This document shows, piece after piece, positions 50,849 to 64,000 of a stretch of 64,000 nucleotides of DNA (positions are counted from its first letter, which is position 1; each line of letters begins with the position of its first letter). The notes below the pieces were generated by a model that was given only the letters and a program-made list of their open reading frames with translations, was not told the DNA's origin and ran no database searches. Position numbers and translations under genes: made by a program. Location: contig NC_084772.1 in NCBI RefSeq assembly GCF_028858725.1, positions 11,849,048 to 11,913,047 of the forward strand, read 5' to 3'. Source of the stretch: Colius striatus (lineage: Eukaryota; Chordata; Aves; Coliiformes; Coliidae).

Positions 50849-52420
50849 GGCGGTGCAGCCTCTGACCAAGAGCAACCTCCCTCCCATCAGTCTCGGGAGC
50901 ATTTCACACATCACATTTAATTTCTAAATGTGTCACTTGGATGAGCTGAGCATTTAAACCTAGCACTTGAAAAAGGAAAACGTTTGCCTCTCCATATCTT
51001 AAAATGCACGGTTTGTTTCTTCTTTATTTTTGAAGAAGAGAGATGCAGATCAGCCTGCAGAATAGGATGTCTTCATCTGCTGGTCTTGTAATGGTTAACT
51101 ATGAAATATCAGGGTATTATCACTACTGGCTGTAACTCGGATTTGTCTGCTATTAATAGATCAGTATTCTCAGAAGCCTGGATTTCTTGTTCTTGAATAG
51201 GCTCAGATGTTTGCTGCTGGTCACTGTTTACAGTATTTAACACAAACTTGGAGGCTAAAAAAGGCGTTTTGTCCACAAAGTGAACAGAATACCTTTTTTT
51301 CTTTGTCCATCCAGTACACAAACTATTATTTCTGTGGAGGAAAGGGGGAAGGATAAAAACCCCAATAAAAGAATGTGAACACCCTCTATTTTAGGTAAGT
51401 TAATGGCTGGGGAGGGAAGAGGTGTGGAGGAGGATCGAGAAAACAGAACAAGCAATGTTTGAGACCAAATACTGTTTGTTGATTTAGGCTGGATCATACA
51501 GAACCCAGTTGCATGGGTTGGCAAAGCATCTGTGAACGACTAATTGCTTTCCAAATCCACAGAGAAAACACAGAGTTGCATGTTCAGAAAAACGCTAGCA
51601 AGCCTCATAGTTCTCATCCACATTTACTATGATTTTGTCTTCCCCTGCAGAAAGACTGACTTTTGCCACTGGTTCAAATTTTTCTTTCTACAGAAAAGCA
51701 AACAGTTTGTGCTTCACAATTGACTATGACAATAAGAGCACTGAATCTACCCATTGCAGAAGCAGTAATTTTTGAAAATAATATTTTCATTTTAGCAAAT
51801 AGAAATAATGTTGAGTTAAAGCAGACCTAATAGTCCAAAGACACCCCCTATCATGTTTACAGGCAGGGACTGATGCTTACGTATATACAGTCACGTTTCT
51901 GCAAGCTCCCGAATTCTTTGCAGAAATCCAGAGAAAGATAAAATGTGTCTTGGTTTCATGTCTCATTCATGTCTCATGAATCAGCTGGGAAACGGGAAAC
52001 CTGTAGGATTGGTCCAATTTCAGGAGGTAAATGCAAGTGACATAAAACTTTCCAGTGCTTCTCTATAAAATTGTCAACTTGTAACGCTAAAGCTGGGAGG
52101 ACAGACATTAAGTTTGCAGAAAAGTTCTATAATGGTTTGTAAAAGGATTTATGTATTGTGGTACTTAAAATGTAACTTATGGAAATGTCATCTGTTTCTG
52201 TGAACACACACTACCTGTTTGAGAATGCTTGGTGCATACTTTATCATGCCATAAGTATACGAGGCACTCCACAGGCAAATAAAAAGACTAATGTTGGGGG
52301 TTTAGTAAGTTAGTATTCTTCTGAATTGATTACTATAAACACACTATCAAAACGTAACAATCAGGTATGTTTTGTGAAGTTGCTAGAAATCGTTTTCATG
52401 CATGTTAAATAAAATTATGT
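50849..52420 (+). other. RGS9BP: Probable RGS9BP 3'UTR
   Basis: Non-coding sequence follows the stop codon. AATAAA hexamers occur at 51364-51369, 52278-52283 and 52408-52413. The second has the clearest GT-rich element after it ('atgttgggggtttagtaag'). The true end is undetermined and several forms are possible. Confidence 0.4.
52278..52283 (+). terminator. Candidate poly(A) signal for RGS9BP
   Basis: Canonical AATAAA, 1.4 kb beyond the stop codon, with a G/T-rich stretch directly downstream. Competing hexamers lie at 51364 and 52408. Confidence 0.4.
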
Positions 52421-52429
52421 TGACAATAC

Positions 52430-55400
52430 AAACATGGTATTTTTGAGTTAAGAGCTAAACATACTTCAAAAAACTGCAGCAAGGAGTTTATTCTTCAAAA
52501 CTTACGATAAAATGGATTTGGGGAGGGGAAAAAAAGTGTAAATCTGGGTACTTGTAGGTGAGAAAAAAAATAATGTGGGTGAGGAAAAATATTAAGTGGA
52601 GGCCTGAATTAAAGGCTATAGACTATCATTACACTGAAGGATAATGCGAGTTCTGCGCATTGATTCAGTCCAGCTCTGCTCTTGTGGGAATTCAGAGTTT
52701 TGTAAGATGACTCCACATTCCCTTCTATTGCATTTCACTCATTCCATAGAATGTGTTTTATACATGGCAAATCTAAGTTCACAGAGATCCCCAGCAGAAT
52801 TCTAAAGTCGAGCCTGTATTTATCAGTGCTACCGTTTCAGTCTGTCTAGACAAGGTGTAATTGCTGTGTGTTGATTTAAATGAGAAGAGCTCCTTCAAAA
52901 TCATATTGAATAAACATATTTATGGAAAATACACCAAAAGCTGCAGGAGAATGTACATATTTGGATTACTACCACTAGTCACTAAGAACTTGTGGTTATT
53001 TTCACTCTTTGCACTCTCCTTTTACTTAGTTCACAGGAAGGTGAGTAAGAAGTTGGACTCCACTGTGCTTCTTGAAAACTCCACAGTCCTTTTCAAATTG
53101 TATCGTTTAACCACATTATGAACACCCAAGTAGTGTGGGTCTGGTTTCTGGTGGATAAGGAAACAGTAACACTTAGAGCACTGATTATCTTGTATCCTCA
53201 TGTAGGTATACTGTTTATCCATGCTTAGTTGTGTAGAAGAATTTTTAAGGATAGCTAATCTAATCTTCCAAAGGAAGCCTCAATGAGTCAGATAATTGTA
53301 AATTTTCAGTGTGTTGCATTTTTTTTAATTTGGATTTTTGTTTACAGGATTCAAAGAGTTAATAGCCTATAATTACATAAGCCTTGCTTCATTATGAATA
53401 TGCACAAAATTAGTATTTCAAGTATCGGACCTTGAAAAAAATTATGTATTTTCAAATCTTAAGACAGAGCTTTCTGGAGATTTATTCATCATTAGTTTGT
53501 TCCTAAAAATATCTACAATCTTATATTTCAGCTATCTGAAATTAACAGATTAAGCAGAATTCTAACAGAGGATTGGCACCATCTAAGTGGATAATGTTCC
53601 TACTGTTAATTTCCTACACTTGATACAAGTGTATGCTTAATGTGACACGACTTCAGGCACCACAGACCCCAAAATGAAAACAATATGAAACCACGAATGT
53701 CCAAAAGTACTGATGCTTATTTGAAATTAAGAAATAAAGAAGTGTTGTGTATTTGCAGTCTTCATTTTTATCCCCCATAGTAATGCAACTGTAAGGAGAC
53801 TGGAAATGCTATTTTTATAAATGAAAAATGGGAAATTAAACTTCAAAATACTCTAAATAGCATGATGAAAATACAAATACTGTCATGCTGCTCAACAAAT
53901 GGGAACGTTACTGTGTTTTCAGTGCAAAAGATGGTCATTGCTTAATTTCAATGTTGTTCTACTTCAGTTCTTTTGTCATCATTCACAGGTTATAGATATG
54001 AAATTTGCTGTATAGTAAAACTTTATTCTTGACTTGAATTATACTGGTTTTGCCTGTGCATGGGTGGTATTTTCTACACTTTGAATAAATTCAAACTTGT
54101 TACTGTCACTATTTATTTAACTTAAAATAAAGTACAGTCTTAAAACTTACTGCTTTAGCTTGCAACAGTAATTACACCCAAACAAAACCTGGAATATTAA
54201 TACAGCTTGTCAGTAAGCTCCTCTAAACAAGAAGTTCCTATTTCAACCACAAGAATAAAAGTAACATCTAGGCCCTCCCAGTACAACTTTCTTTACATAA
54301 ATGCACCCTTCATCAAGCTCTTGAAGTTGAATATAGTGTTCTATCTAAATTTATACTGCAAGGGAATTAGCAGTATGAAAAGTCAAATCTGTGCCTTGGG
54401 AAATGTCTACAATAACATTAGGCTAACAGGGACAACACCTTCAGCAATTCCATGGGGGTCAGTAAAGTATGAAACCACCCGCTTGAGCAACTGAAAACTA
54501 GGGAACATACTGGACTACACTGAAGCATTAGATCCTCATTGTACCTCACACTGTGCTAGAATCCAAATTTGCCCCCTTTCAGGTGGCAAAGCTTCTACTT
54601 TAGCAACAGACATACAACCTATGGAGTGTGAAATTCGATAGCAACAAAATTTTGGTCCTGTGGTATTGACAGGCAACAATCATCAACAGTTATACCAAAC
54701 TATCAGAACTCAGTCTTCAATGCAGCAATTTTAACTTTATTTCAGGATTTCCAGTCCATCACCATAAAAATCCTCTGCACTGTTTTGTAATTTACTAACA
54801 AAATGAACACAGAACCACAATTAAAGTGATTCTCCTTACATTGCAGACAATATAACATCAAATTTCAGTGTTACGAATATGAAATAAAATCAGTTTCAAA
54901 ATTCTTCATGTAAATATGATTTTTTTTTACATGGATGCAACTATCTAAAAATGGACTAAATTACTGATGTAATTAGCTTTTGGAGTGAAAATTAAACACG
55001 TGCTTATTGTTTGTGGTCTGAAAGGATTGGTTCTTTTCCTTCTTTCACGAGGTTTGTGTTACTGATGTACATCTTCAAGAAGTACCGTTAATATAAGAGC
55101 TAGTGGAACTCCTAGTCAACATATTTACCCTTCACAGATTTTCATTATGTAAAAAGTCATCCAGTAAGACCAGTGGATTACAGATCTCTAAGTGCTTTCT
55201 CTCAATACGATTACGTAAGTCTTTTAATGCAGGAAATGATCTGGACAAAATAGTAGTCTACATGTGAGCAACATTTGCTATGGAAAGCATACAATAAAAG
55301 TGAAATTAGTAAAGAATGTCTTTCATATAAAATGATTTGCACTTGTTGAGGGAAGGACAAGGAAGGAGATGAATGTATGCAGTAAATATGTCTTCACCTG

Positions 55401-58400
55401 ATGTTAGCAAAGTATGCTTTTTGTTAAATATGACAGAACAGCATCACAACATTAAACTCTTATCTTCTTTGTAAGAAGGTAGTATCTTATATCCAGTGGG
55501 ACAAAGAATATAAAATATCCCTCTGTGGAACTGACCACCCATTCTCTGATTAACTCAGGACAGAATAAGAGTAAAAACATTTTTAGTTTTTACATGTTGA
55601 TAGTAATTTTACAAAAGACAACCCTTTTCTCTCTGTTTCACACTGTAACAGACTTTCTATTGGAAGAAGGGGGTCCCAGAAGGGTGGATTCTGTTATCCA
55701 GCCGACAGCTTGCTGCTGCAGTGCTGTGATGCAGCTGGAAATACAGCTTAATCACCTATCACCGATTAAACCTGTGGAAAGGTGAAAAGTCACATGGCAT
55801 TTAGAAACCAGCAGAAGGCTGTTACGTATCTTCTGACACAGGCAAGCACAAGAATTTCATGCTGGGAGCAATGTGACTAGAAGACATGTAGGAAAATAGA
55901 AATAAAATTACAGAATCTGTAAAACTCAATCACTCAGAGAGTCTAGTTAGCAAAAGCAATTATGTTTATTGCTCAGTTCCCGATTTTTTCAGAATATCTA
56001 ATGTAGGTTTAAGTGTCAGAAATTGACTTCACGAGTCTCCACAGGATCAGGGGGATTTTTTGTTGTTTTGTTTTGAGTGATTGAACTGAATGTTTTATTT
56101 ATGCTGTGTTGCATGACAGGATTTATCACATACTTGCTAATAACATCTCCACCAAATTAAACATACTCTAATAATAGCTATTTCTAATTCAAGTGCACAG
56201 AAATGGAAGCCACAAAAAAAAAAAAAGTTATTCCTTTGTATGATCTAGAAGAATCTATATAAAAACTGCATAAACCTTTGGCGAAAATAGAGTTGGAAAA
56301 GTGGAAATGAGAAAAGAAGACAAAAGAAAATATTTAACTATTTATGCCATATAATATGACTGAGGAGTAGCAGTCACACCAAACATGATACTCCCTTAGC
56401 AATTTAATCTAATATGCTAATTGCATAGGTAACTTTACATATAAATATACATTTGAGTTCTGGGTCCTAGAGAGACTGGTCTGAATCCTTACCCATGTAA
56501 GCCATCACTACTCAGTTTAGCAAGAAATTACACATGTGAAGGCTATTCATGTAATTAAACGCAACAGAATTAGAACCATAAATTCAGTTTGCATAAGATG
56601 TAATCCACTATGTGTCTGCTGGAAGTAGAACATTTCCAGTCTTTAATACTATCTGTAACCTAGTTTTCTCATCAGCTTTGATTTGTTGCTATTGTACAAA
56701 AGCACATGTATCTTCTATTTTTCTTTTTAGTCACACTATAATCATAAAACCTGCATTTGACATTTATTCATATTTTGGACAAAATGTTTGGAAAACATAC
56801 AGTAAATAATTTATTTACTTTTTATATTATCAATTAAGTCTATTCCTTGATAATATACGATCTAAACAATCTAAAAGCTTTAGAATGTCATTTTTAAGTA
56901 AGCTAATTTAAGAACTAGTAGACATACTCACTGAAATCTTTAATTTTTTTTATACTTGAGGTTATACCAAGTCATTCCATAGAGCAGACAGTACACTGCA
57001 TGGGGATAAAGCTTTTACCAGATGCGTATAAATTGAACCAAGAACTGACTTATCATCTCCAACTCACAGGACAGCGTGTAAACCAAATTCAACTGTGAAA
57101 ATAATGGTAGACCTTGTTTTCTCATCTAAAATTAATTATTACAGTGATGTGATCTGCACTAATTTGTATGCACAAAATAATGTATTCGATGATGTGACAA
57201 AAAGGAACAAAGTCATCCTATTGCTAAGTATTTTAATCACACACACAAACCCCAGGAAAGTAATTTTACAATCATTCCTATATGTCTAGTGACTCGAATT
57301 TTTATTCTTAAAAAAAAAAAAGGTTTTTTTCATAAGCAGTGACTAGAGTTGTTGAAGTAGCCTCCATGTTGCAGAAATAAGGTCCCACAAAGAACTATTA
57401 TCAGTGCAATAATCTTACAGTGTTTCATTTGACATAACTTTTGGATTGCTTTGGAAGGGTTTATTTTTCACTACAGCCCAATCTGATTTTGAAAATAACC
57501 TGGAAAACAAAAGTATTTGGGGTCCATTAGGTCAATATTGTATGTTCTGGCATACAAAGAGCATAAAAGGCAGTTGAATTCTTAATTTTTGTACATGAGC
57601 TGGTATTAAAACTGATTTGAAAAATTATGCTGTTGATTATTGGTACATGAGTATTTTCTATTTAAAACACCTTTATGCCAAATCGATATGACATAATGGA
57701 CCCTAAATCTTTCTGATCATCCATCAAGCTCCTTGGACAATCTTTAGAAACATCAGTAATTTATTAATATTTCATCAGTAAGGCATTTTTTAAGCAAAAG
57801 TACATTCTTAACAAGATGTATACATAAGACAGTAAAATGGGTAACTATACTAAGAGTGCAAAAGGTGAAGCAATATTAAGTGAATGCTACGATTTTTGGT
57901 TCAAAATGCCTTCTACTACGAAACAGGCATATTAGTGGGGTTTATGCTTCTTTTCCTAAGATGGTAATCACTGATGAGCAACAATGATTGAATTCGTATG
58001 AAAAAGGAGACTAGAATTACAAGATGTCTTGGTTTTGCTTATATATTGTATTTGGTCATGAAGAAGGAAAGAAGAGGGACAGCAGATTTGTATATTGCCT
58101 GTCTATACCACAGCTGGTGTTCTGTGCATTTTAGTATAATCAGCTGGCTGGCTGATGTATTCTCTGCCAACTGCAGCACAGCATCAGGATGAACTTATGG
58201 CCCAGACGGGTTTGTGTAGACCTGGACTGAATTTTTTATTTTGTCAACTGACATATTCCAGCACCTCATTGATTTAAGTGCCTATAAACATCATTTCAGT
58301 TAGGGTGAGCCACATCTCACAGGCATTAGGTACATAGTCAAATAGAAATTATAATGGAGAAGTTGTTAGAGACATGTGCCAGTATGTGGGTATTTGCCAA

Positions 58401-59270
58401 ATGGGATCTATCAAGAGAAGGATTATCAGTAAGAGCAGGATTCTCCACATTACATAAAAATAACATTCTTACTAAATCTCTCAACTTGTGTCATCAGCTT
58501 TCTTCTCCTTAAACTCCTTACAAATTCAAAATAACAATCTATTATTAAATTGGGGGATCCAAACCAAATGTTAAGATAATAAAATGTTTCCTCAAGCACA
58601 ATGTCTGTTCAAAGAATTTTTTCAAGATTTTGCTATCTTACCTGAATATATCTTATTTTTTTAGATAACACGGTACTCAAAAGCTTCAAAACAGAAGAGC
58701 TCTGTAATTAAAAAAAAAAAAAAAAACAAAACCAAACCAAAACTGCACACCCCTCTCCTTTGAAGTCTCTTAGAACAAATTCAAACAACTTGACCATGAT
58801 TTGTTTAATTAAGGAACTAAAATGATTTTTGTTATCAACATGCTTTGATGTGGAATTGAGATAAGGAGATTTCTCAGAGGCCAGCTGGCAGGTCAGCAGC
58901 AGTATTATGATTACAAATCAGAGCCCTTGATTCCTGACCCTGTGCTGATTCCTGGGGCTGTCATTGCAGTTCCTCCAGCAGTACTCATAAGACTTCAGGG
59001 TCCTAGGTAGCTATTCAACATTTATTTACATATTGTCATGCTATAAATCCACTCAGTGCTATGAAACCTCAGGAAGTGCACAGTTTTTCAAATAAATTGA
59101 AAGACATCTCCTAGTTTCTCTCAGCCGTTCGGCCTGTGCCTCTAAACCTTAAGTCTTTCCTTAAGTCCTTGCCCTTTGAGGACACTACTTATCGGCTTAA
59201 GGCTGATCGGGACCGAGGCAATACTGTCTGTTTCTGATAGGCCTCCACCCTGGCACCTCTGGGCGGGCCA
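52430..59270. other. Non-coding AT-rich interval between RGS9BP and NUDT19
   Basis: There is no convincing exon, RNA gene or identifiable transposon in 6.8 kb. Several A/T runs occur, among them an A-rich tract near 58,709-58,742 that continues as 'caaaaccaaaccaaaac'. AATAAA motifs near 54,086 and 54,126 could mark a longer RGS9BP 3'UTR or an unannotated transcript. Confidence 0.5.
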
Positions 59271-59279
59271 AGCTGTCAC

Positions 59280-60260
59280 CTGGTAAAGGTTTCCCGCCTG
59301 CCTCGGTTGCAGTGTCTCCTCCGGGAGCCCAGGCGGCGGTGGCGGCCGTGCGAACCGCGGCACGACCGCGGCCACGGCCACGGCCGCCGCCTCCTCCACC
59401 CCTCAAGATGAATTCGCGGTTGCGGCACTGGAGAGAAGCGGCTACGCTGCTACTTGCAGCGGGCACGCCGGCGCGGCTGCCGCGCTCCCCGCCAGGCCCC
59501 TTTGACTACGAGCTGCTGCTGCTGCAGCGGAGCTCCCGCAGTGGCTTCATGCCCAGCGCCCACGTCTTCCCGGGGGGTCTGGTAGAAGCGGCGGATTTCT
59601 CCGCGGAGTGGCTGGGGCTGCTGCCCGCCTCGCCTTACTGCGGGCTGGGCCTCGTAAGGCCACCGCCTCTCGGCTGTAGCCGGGCCCCGCTCTTCGCCAC
59701 TGACCGGGAGCGGCTGGGCTCGCCGGTGCCGGGGGAAGTCGCCTTCCGCATCTGCGCTATCAGGGAAACCTTCGAGGAGGCGGGAATCCTGCTGCTGGCG
59801 CCGGGGCGCGGACCAGCAGCGGGCAGCGGACCGGCCCCGCCGCTGCCAGCGGAGCGCCTGCCCCCCGCTGCGGAGCTGAGCGAGTGGCGGAGGCGGGTGC
59901 AAGAGGACCCGGCCTGCTTCTTGCAGCTGTGCCGTCACCTGGGTTGCGTCCCCAATATATGGGCGCTGCAGGAGTGGAGCAACTGGCTGACCCCCGTGGG
60001 CAGGGCTGGCCGCGGCGGCCGGCGCTATGACACAGCTTTCTTCCTGTGCTGCATGGAGGAGCGGCCACCCCACACCTCGCAGGACAACCAAGAGGTGACA
60101 GCCTTCCTGGTAAGCGCGCCTACAGCCGCGCCGCAGGGCTGGCACCCTCTCCGCACGGTCCGGCCGTGCCAGCGTTCCGGCGGCAACGAGCACGAGGGAG
60201 CGCCCCTCTGCCCCTGACAGTCCTCCTCCTCCCGGCCCCCGACACCGCCGAGCCTCTGGC
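59280..60260. promoter_or_regulatory. CpG island covering NUDT19 promoter and exon 1
   Basis: The sequence switches abruptly from AT-rich to very GC-rich with dense CpG at about 59,280 and back at about 60,260. It contains the 5'UTR and the 702-base first coding exon of NUDT19. No TATA box is seen. The 247-codon antisense frame here is a by-product of base composition. Confidence 0.75.
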
Positions 60261-63012
60261 CCATATGAAGTACAAATTAGATAGTCAAAGGTCTAGCGCT
60301 CTAGCCGAGCAGACAAGGCGAGAAAATGGAATGGAGTTTTCATCTTCGCGGTAATCCTCTCCCTTTTAATCCCTCCTTCCAATCAGTAACAGCCACTGCC
60401 CCCTTCAAGCTACTGTGCAGCAGTAACTGGTAGTAGAAGAGGATCGTTCTTGAAGGTCCCATTACATTCAAGTTTTATGCAGAGCATGTGTCACATCAAA
60501 TCATTTTCACCTTTAAATTACTGTACTTTCGAGGTGGACAACACATTCATTCATGCAGTACCCATGGAGAAGTGTCATTGTATCCTTAACATTGGATATG
60601 CTTGGAGAGCACCATGTGGTATGGAACAGGCAGCAGGAGCTGCTAGGCATTTTTGCCTTTTGTAGTTACTTGTAATGAAGTTCAAGTAACATACAAAATT
60701 GTTAAGACAGTTAACAATTAAAACAATTTTTTGAGCTATATTTATTTTTACTACTTTTAATTATAGGATGTAAGAGAAAATAAACTTCATTAAAAATTTT
60801 CTTAAAAGACAGACGAGTTAAGGTGCATTAGGGTATTCGGTCTTTCTAGAAATCTAGAAAGTTTGAAAGCAAGTTAGGATTAACCAGACAGTTCTGTAAA
60901 AGCTTACCAAACAGTAGTGGTATTACTGATAGTTCTATATTTAATTTTTTAACAGATACTGCTACAGAAATTAAAAAGTACCCGAGATTTTATCTTCAAA
61001 AGAATTAATGTTTGTTATAATTTTGTTAATAACAGCAAAAGTCTACTGTAAATACTTATGCACACATTTATTATCAAATTTACTATGTGAGATGAAGATT
61101 ACCAATAGTTTAAACACACAGAACCACAGAATGTTTAAGCATGAATAGCATATGAAGTGCTCTGAAAATAATGTGTATAGAAAGAAAATGCTTAGAGGCA
61201 CTTTTAATTTTTGAAGCATCAGTAGCAACTCTGGTAACCAAGTTCACATAGAATTTTTTTCTGTTGGTTTCAGTAGACTTTTAGGCAGGCTCCTAAAACA
61301 AGTCTCAGTTTACAAACTTGTCATGTCTATGTGTAAACAAAAACCTTATTTTTGTAACAAAAAAGAGTAATTATTATAGATTGCTTAAGTTTTTCAGTTT
61401 AAAAATATGTATAAACTATACCAAAATAATTTTTTTGTCTGCATTCAGAAAATATGGACTCTTGCAAGAAAGACTTCCTTGCTAATGGCTTTTAAAATTG
61501 CTGATACTTTCTGCTGATTAAACTATTATTTCAAAGCTTGTTTTCATTTTACAGTGGTCATCACCTTCAGAAGCCATTGAACGCTTTAAATCTCAAGAAA
61601 TATGGATCGCTCCACCTCAGTTCTATGAATTGTGCAGGCTGTGCAACTTCCCTTCACTCTTTGAGTTACATAAGTTCAGCTCTGATCGAGCTCTGGAGGG
61701 GTGTGAATGTTGGCTGCCTGTGATGTTAACTGCTTCAGATGGCTACATTCAGCTATTGCCAGGTAAGAAAACAGATTAAGGTTCTTTTGAATATATAAAA
61801 GCTTGGGAATTGCTATGTGCTCAAGCCACATGACGTATCATCTATAATTTTAAGGAAAATATTCTTTCAAATCACATTAGTGCATTTTTTCTACTGTTTA
61901 GCTTCCTTCTTCAATACAGTGATAACAGCTACTGTCAGAGGCAAGCTACTGAATCAGCGCAGTTATTTCTGTACTTAAAATCTCAATTGTCTCATGGTTG
62001 CCATTGATGTTTATGAAGAAATTCTAATATTTCAACTTTTAGTCTGAAGGCTGTATTAGAACTCCTGTTTATTCTTTTTCACTGCTAATTCTCATTTACT
62101 TCAGTTACCCATTTTTCTTTAAGCACAGCTGCAGTATCCATTTTGACAATTGTAGTGACACAGCAGCCATCGAAAGAGATATACTAACTCATTTTCCTTC
62201 TGCCCTTTCTCCTACTTAAGTCTCATTTCACAGTCATGTACATTTTGCCTTAAGAAAAGCTGCATGGGCTATTTATTTTCTGCTTCTTTAGTTTGCTTTT
62301 CATTATGCTTTTTTATCACAATGGACCTCTAAGATTTCTGTGTTTATGGTATATTACTATTCTTGAACTAAAGTAATATGCATTTATATGGCAAAACATT
62401 TTATTCATCAAAATAGAACAGTTTCTTAGTCCTGCTGTTGCCTATATTATACACTTGGAAAATTATTTGGTTTGTTTTTCACTTCTTGTAGAAACTCCTG
62501 TCTGACCAGGCTATGATTTTATAGCATTATTAGTATAATCAGAAGCACTAGAGCATTCAAATCAACACCTCAGATATGCACTGCAGTGTCACTGACCTAT
62601 TTCAGAAATTTAGGGCTGTATCCCTAAATGAAGATGTTTAGAGGCAATTTACTCTTGTATGGAGAAAAACATTCCCCCTGTGACTCATGTCCTGATTAAA
62701 TATTTTTAAATTGCTAGTGACACTCAACGAAAACGCTGAAAAATAAGTTAGGCAATGTGTAACTGAAACTTATTTCTGCCTCCAGGAGATGAGTTATATC
62801 CAGAAGATCCAGATTACACAGGAGAAAAGAAAATAATCATGTCAACAGATAAGAAGGTTGAAGAACTTATGAAAGAGGGTAGCGTGTTTCACAGAATAGT
62901 AATAAAAAATGTCAACAATCTTGCTGTCTATGTTAATATTCAAGCAAAATATAAACATGTGAATCCATTAATGATAAACTCTGATTGTTCAAATTACAAT
63001 AGCAAGTTATAA
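59408..63012 (+). CDS. NUDT19: Nudix hydrolase 19, peroxisomal CoA diphosphatase, 378 aa
   Basis: Exons are 59408-60109, 61555-61762 and 62786-63012, with GT-AG introns and a continuous 1,137-nt frame. The ATG start gives MNSRLRHWREAATLLLAAGT, aligning with the human RWRRAASIVLAAGW region. The frame stays open upstream but without an ATG. The Nudix fold opens with SGFMPSAHVFPGG (residues 45-57). The RETFEEAG half of the Nudix box is at 119-126, so the box is split by an insertion of about 50 residues, as in mammalian NUDT19. Exon 2 begins WSSPSEAIERF and exon 3 includes MSTDKKVEELMKEGSVFHRI. The protein ends in Ser-Lys-Leu, the classical PTS1 signal. NUDT19 hydrolyses CoA and acyl-CoA to 4'-phosphopantetheine products and 3',5'-ADP inside peroxisomes. 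Human is 375 aa, so this copy is full length. Confidence 0.96.
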
Positions 63013-64000
63013 TATGTTTGATTTAAACTAGAATATTTCAAATTAAGTACATATTCACTGTGGTTCTGATCCTTTCTAGCCATTGCCAAACAGGAAAATA
63101 TTCCTTTGTCCCTCCAAAGTATTTTGTGTATGTGTGCTTTTATCCTTTTAGTCTTTGAAGCAGCACAGTTGTGCTAGTTACAATGCTTAGAGGCTACTGA
63201 AAAAAATCAACGTAACCATCAACTTAATTGTTGATCAACTTGAACATGGTTTGATGGTAATTATACTGAGCCATTACCAACTTATTCTACTTACATACTA
63301 ATAGCAGAATATGCTGCAACACCAGTCCACTCGGTCACACAGGTCCTTTTCTCACTGAAAAGTTAAGGAAATATTATGTTCAGAAAAAGTAGGCTTTCTG
63401 TGATTCTTTTGAATTCTTTTTATCTTTGCCATAGAAAACTGCAGTGTGTGCCTAAGAATGAATTAAATCTCCCTTTCCGTATCTGTTGCCATCCCCCAGT
63501 CTATTTTCTTTCATTTTGGGTAAAATTGGTGTATATATGTATGTAGACATTTAAGAGATAAAATGCCTTTTTTAGAAATTATAAAGTTAATGTTTATATT
63601 TGATATACCTAAATTCTTTCTACTGATGGTAATCTATTCAGAACTTTACAACTTTCAAATGTAGAGATAAATTAGACTAAGTCATCTTTCAGAGTGCATT
63701 CTCGACATTCTTTTAATTCATAATACTTTTTATCTTCAAGTTTTTATTAATTTAAAACATGGAAAAATTAATTCTTTAGTTGTGAAAAGATACCAACAAC
63801 TATGTAGAATGTACTATCTTGGAAAAAAAAACTTCTATATTTCAACATCCCACATTTTGCTTCTCAGCTACTTTATTAAATATAACTGAAGAACTTCAGA
63901 GGAATAACTGTCACTTGTTTTGTGGTTTAGTTTTGGATTTTTGTTTGTTTGGTCTTTTTTTTTGTGCAATAAGTAAATGGAGCAGTGACATACGTTCTTT
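63013..64000 (+). other. NUDT19: Probable NUDT19 3'UTR, open at window end
   Basis: AT-rich non-coding sequence follows the stop codon. I see no AATAAA. An ATTAAA variant lies at 63875-63880. The transcript may end there or run past the window. No sign of the next gene, which is TDRD12 in human, is present. Confidence 0.4.

Noticed and set aside
59312-59407. N-terminal extension of NUDT19 (Ala/Arg/Pro-rich, 32 codons)
   Set aside because: The extended frame opens at GTG, not ATG; the first in-frame ATG at 59408 aligns with the mammalian N-terminal region.
59450-60193. 247-codon antisense frame over NUDT19 exon 1
   Set aside because: Shadow of the GC-rich NUDT19 exon; no independent homology or promoter.

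Overview
This is a vertebrate, almost certainly bird, nuclear DNA segment. The genes have introns, there are three CpG-rich promoter islands in an AT-rich background, and the dispersed repeats are CR1 LINE fragments plus one solo LTR of a type common in bird genomes. Four protein-coding genes are present, in the order and orientation I recall for human 19q13.11: PDCD5 (+), ANKRD27 (-), RGS9BP (+), NUDT19 (+). The species cannot be read from the sequence. I found no novel system, and the window reads as a conserved housekeeping and sensory gene cluster.

Layout. Positions 1-4,500 are non-coding with one CR1 fragment. PDCD5 runs from 4,803 to 8,600 (six coding exons, 126 aa) with a 3'UTR to about 9,540. 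From 9,540 to 12,212 lies the convergent tail-to-tail zone between PDCD5 and ANKRD27. ANKRD27 (VARP) occupies 12,213 to about 49,500 on the minus strand. I rebuilt all 28 coding exons with GT-AG junctions and a continuous 1,064-residue frame, plus a non-coding first exon. Intron 12 (28,049-33,072) holds two CR1 copies, intron 11 holds the solo LTR, and intron 1 (8.9 kb) is free of recognisable genes. A CpG island at about 48,900-50,100 separates ANKRD27 from the head-to-head, intronless RGS9BP (50,135-50,848). About 8 kb of non-coding AT-rich sequence follows. NUDT19 (59,408-63,012, three exons, 378 aa) starts in a third CpG island and ends in a Ser-Lys-Leu peroxisomal signal. The last 1 kb is its probable 3'UTR.

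The four genes are not a pathway: an apoptosis/chaperone-linked factor, an endosomal Rab GEF and retromer adaptor, a photoreceptor RGS9 anchor, and a peroxisomal CoA hydrolase. Their link is conserved synteny and, for ANKRD27 and RGS9BP, a shared promoter region. Exon boundaries were set by hand from splice consensus, frame continuity and remembered human orthologues. UTR ends and transcription starts are estimates.
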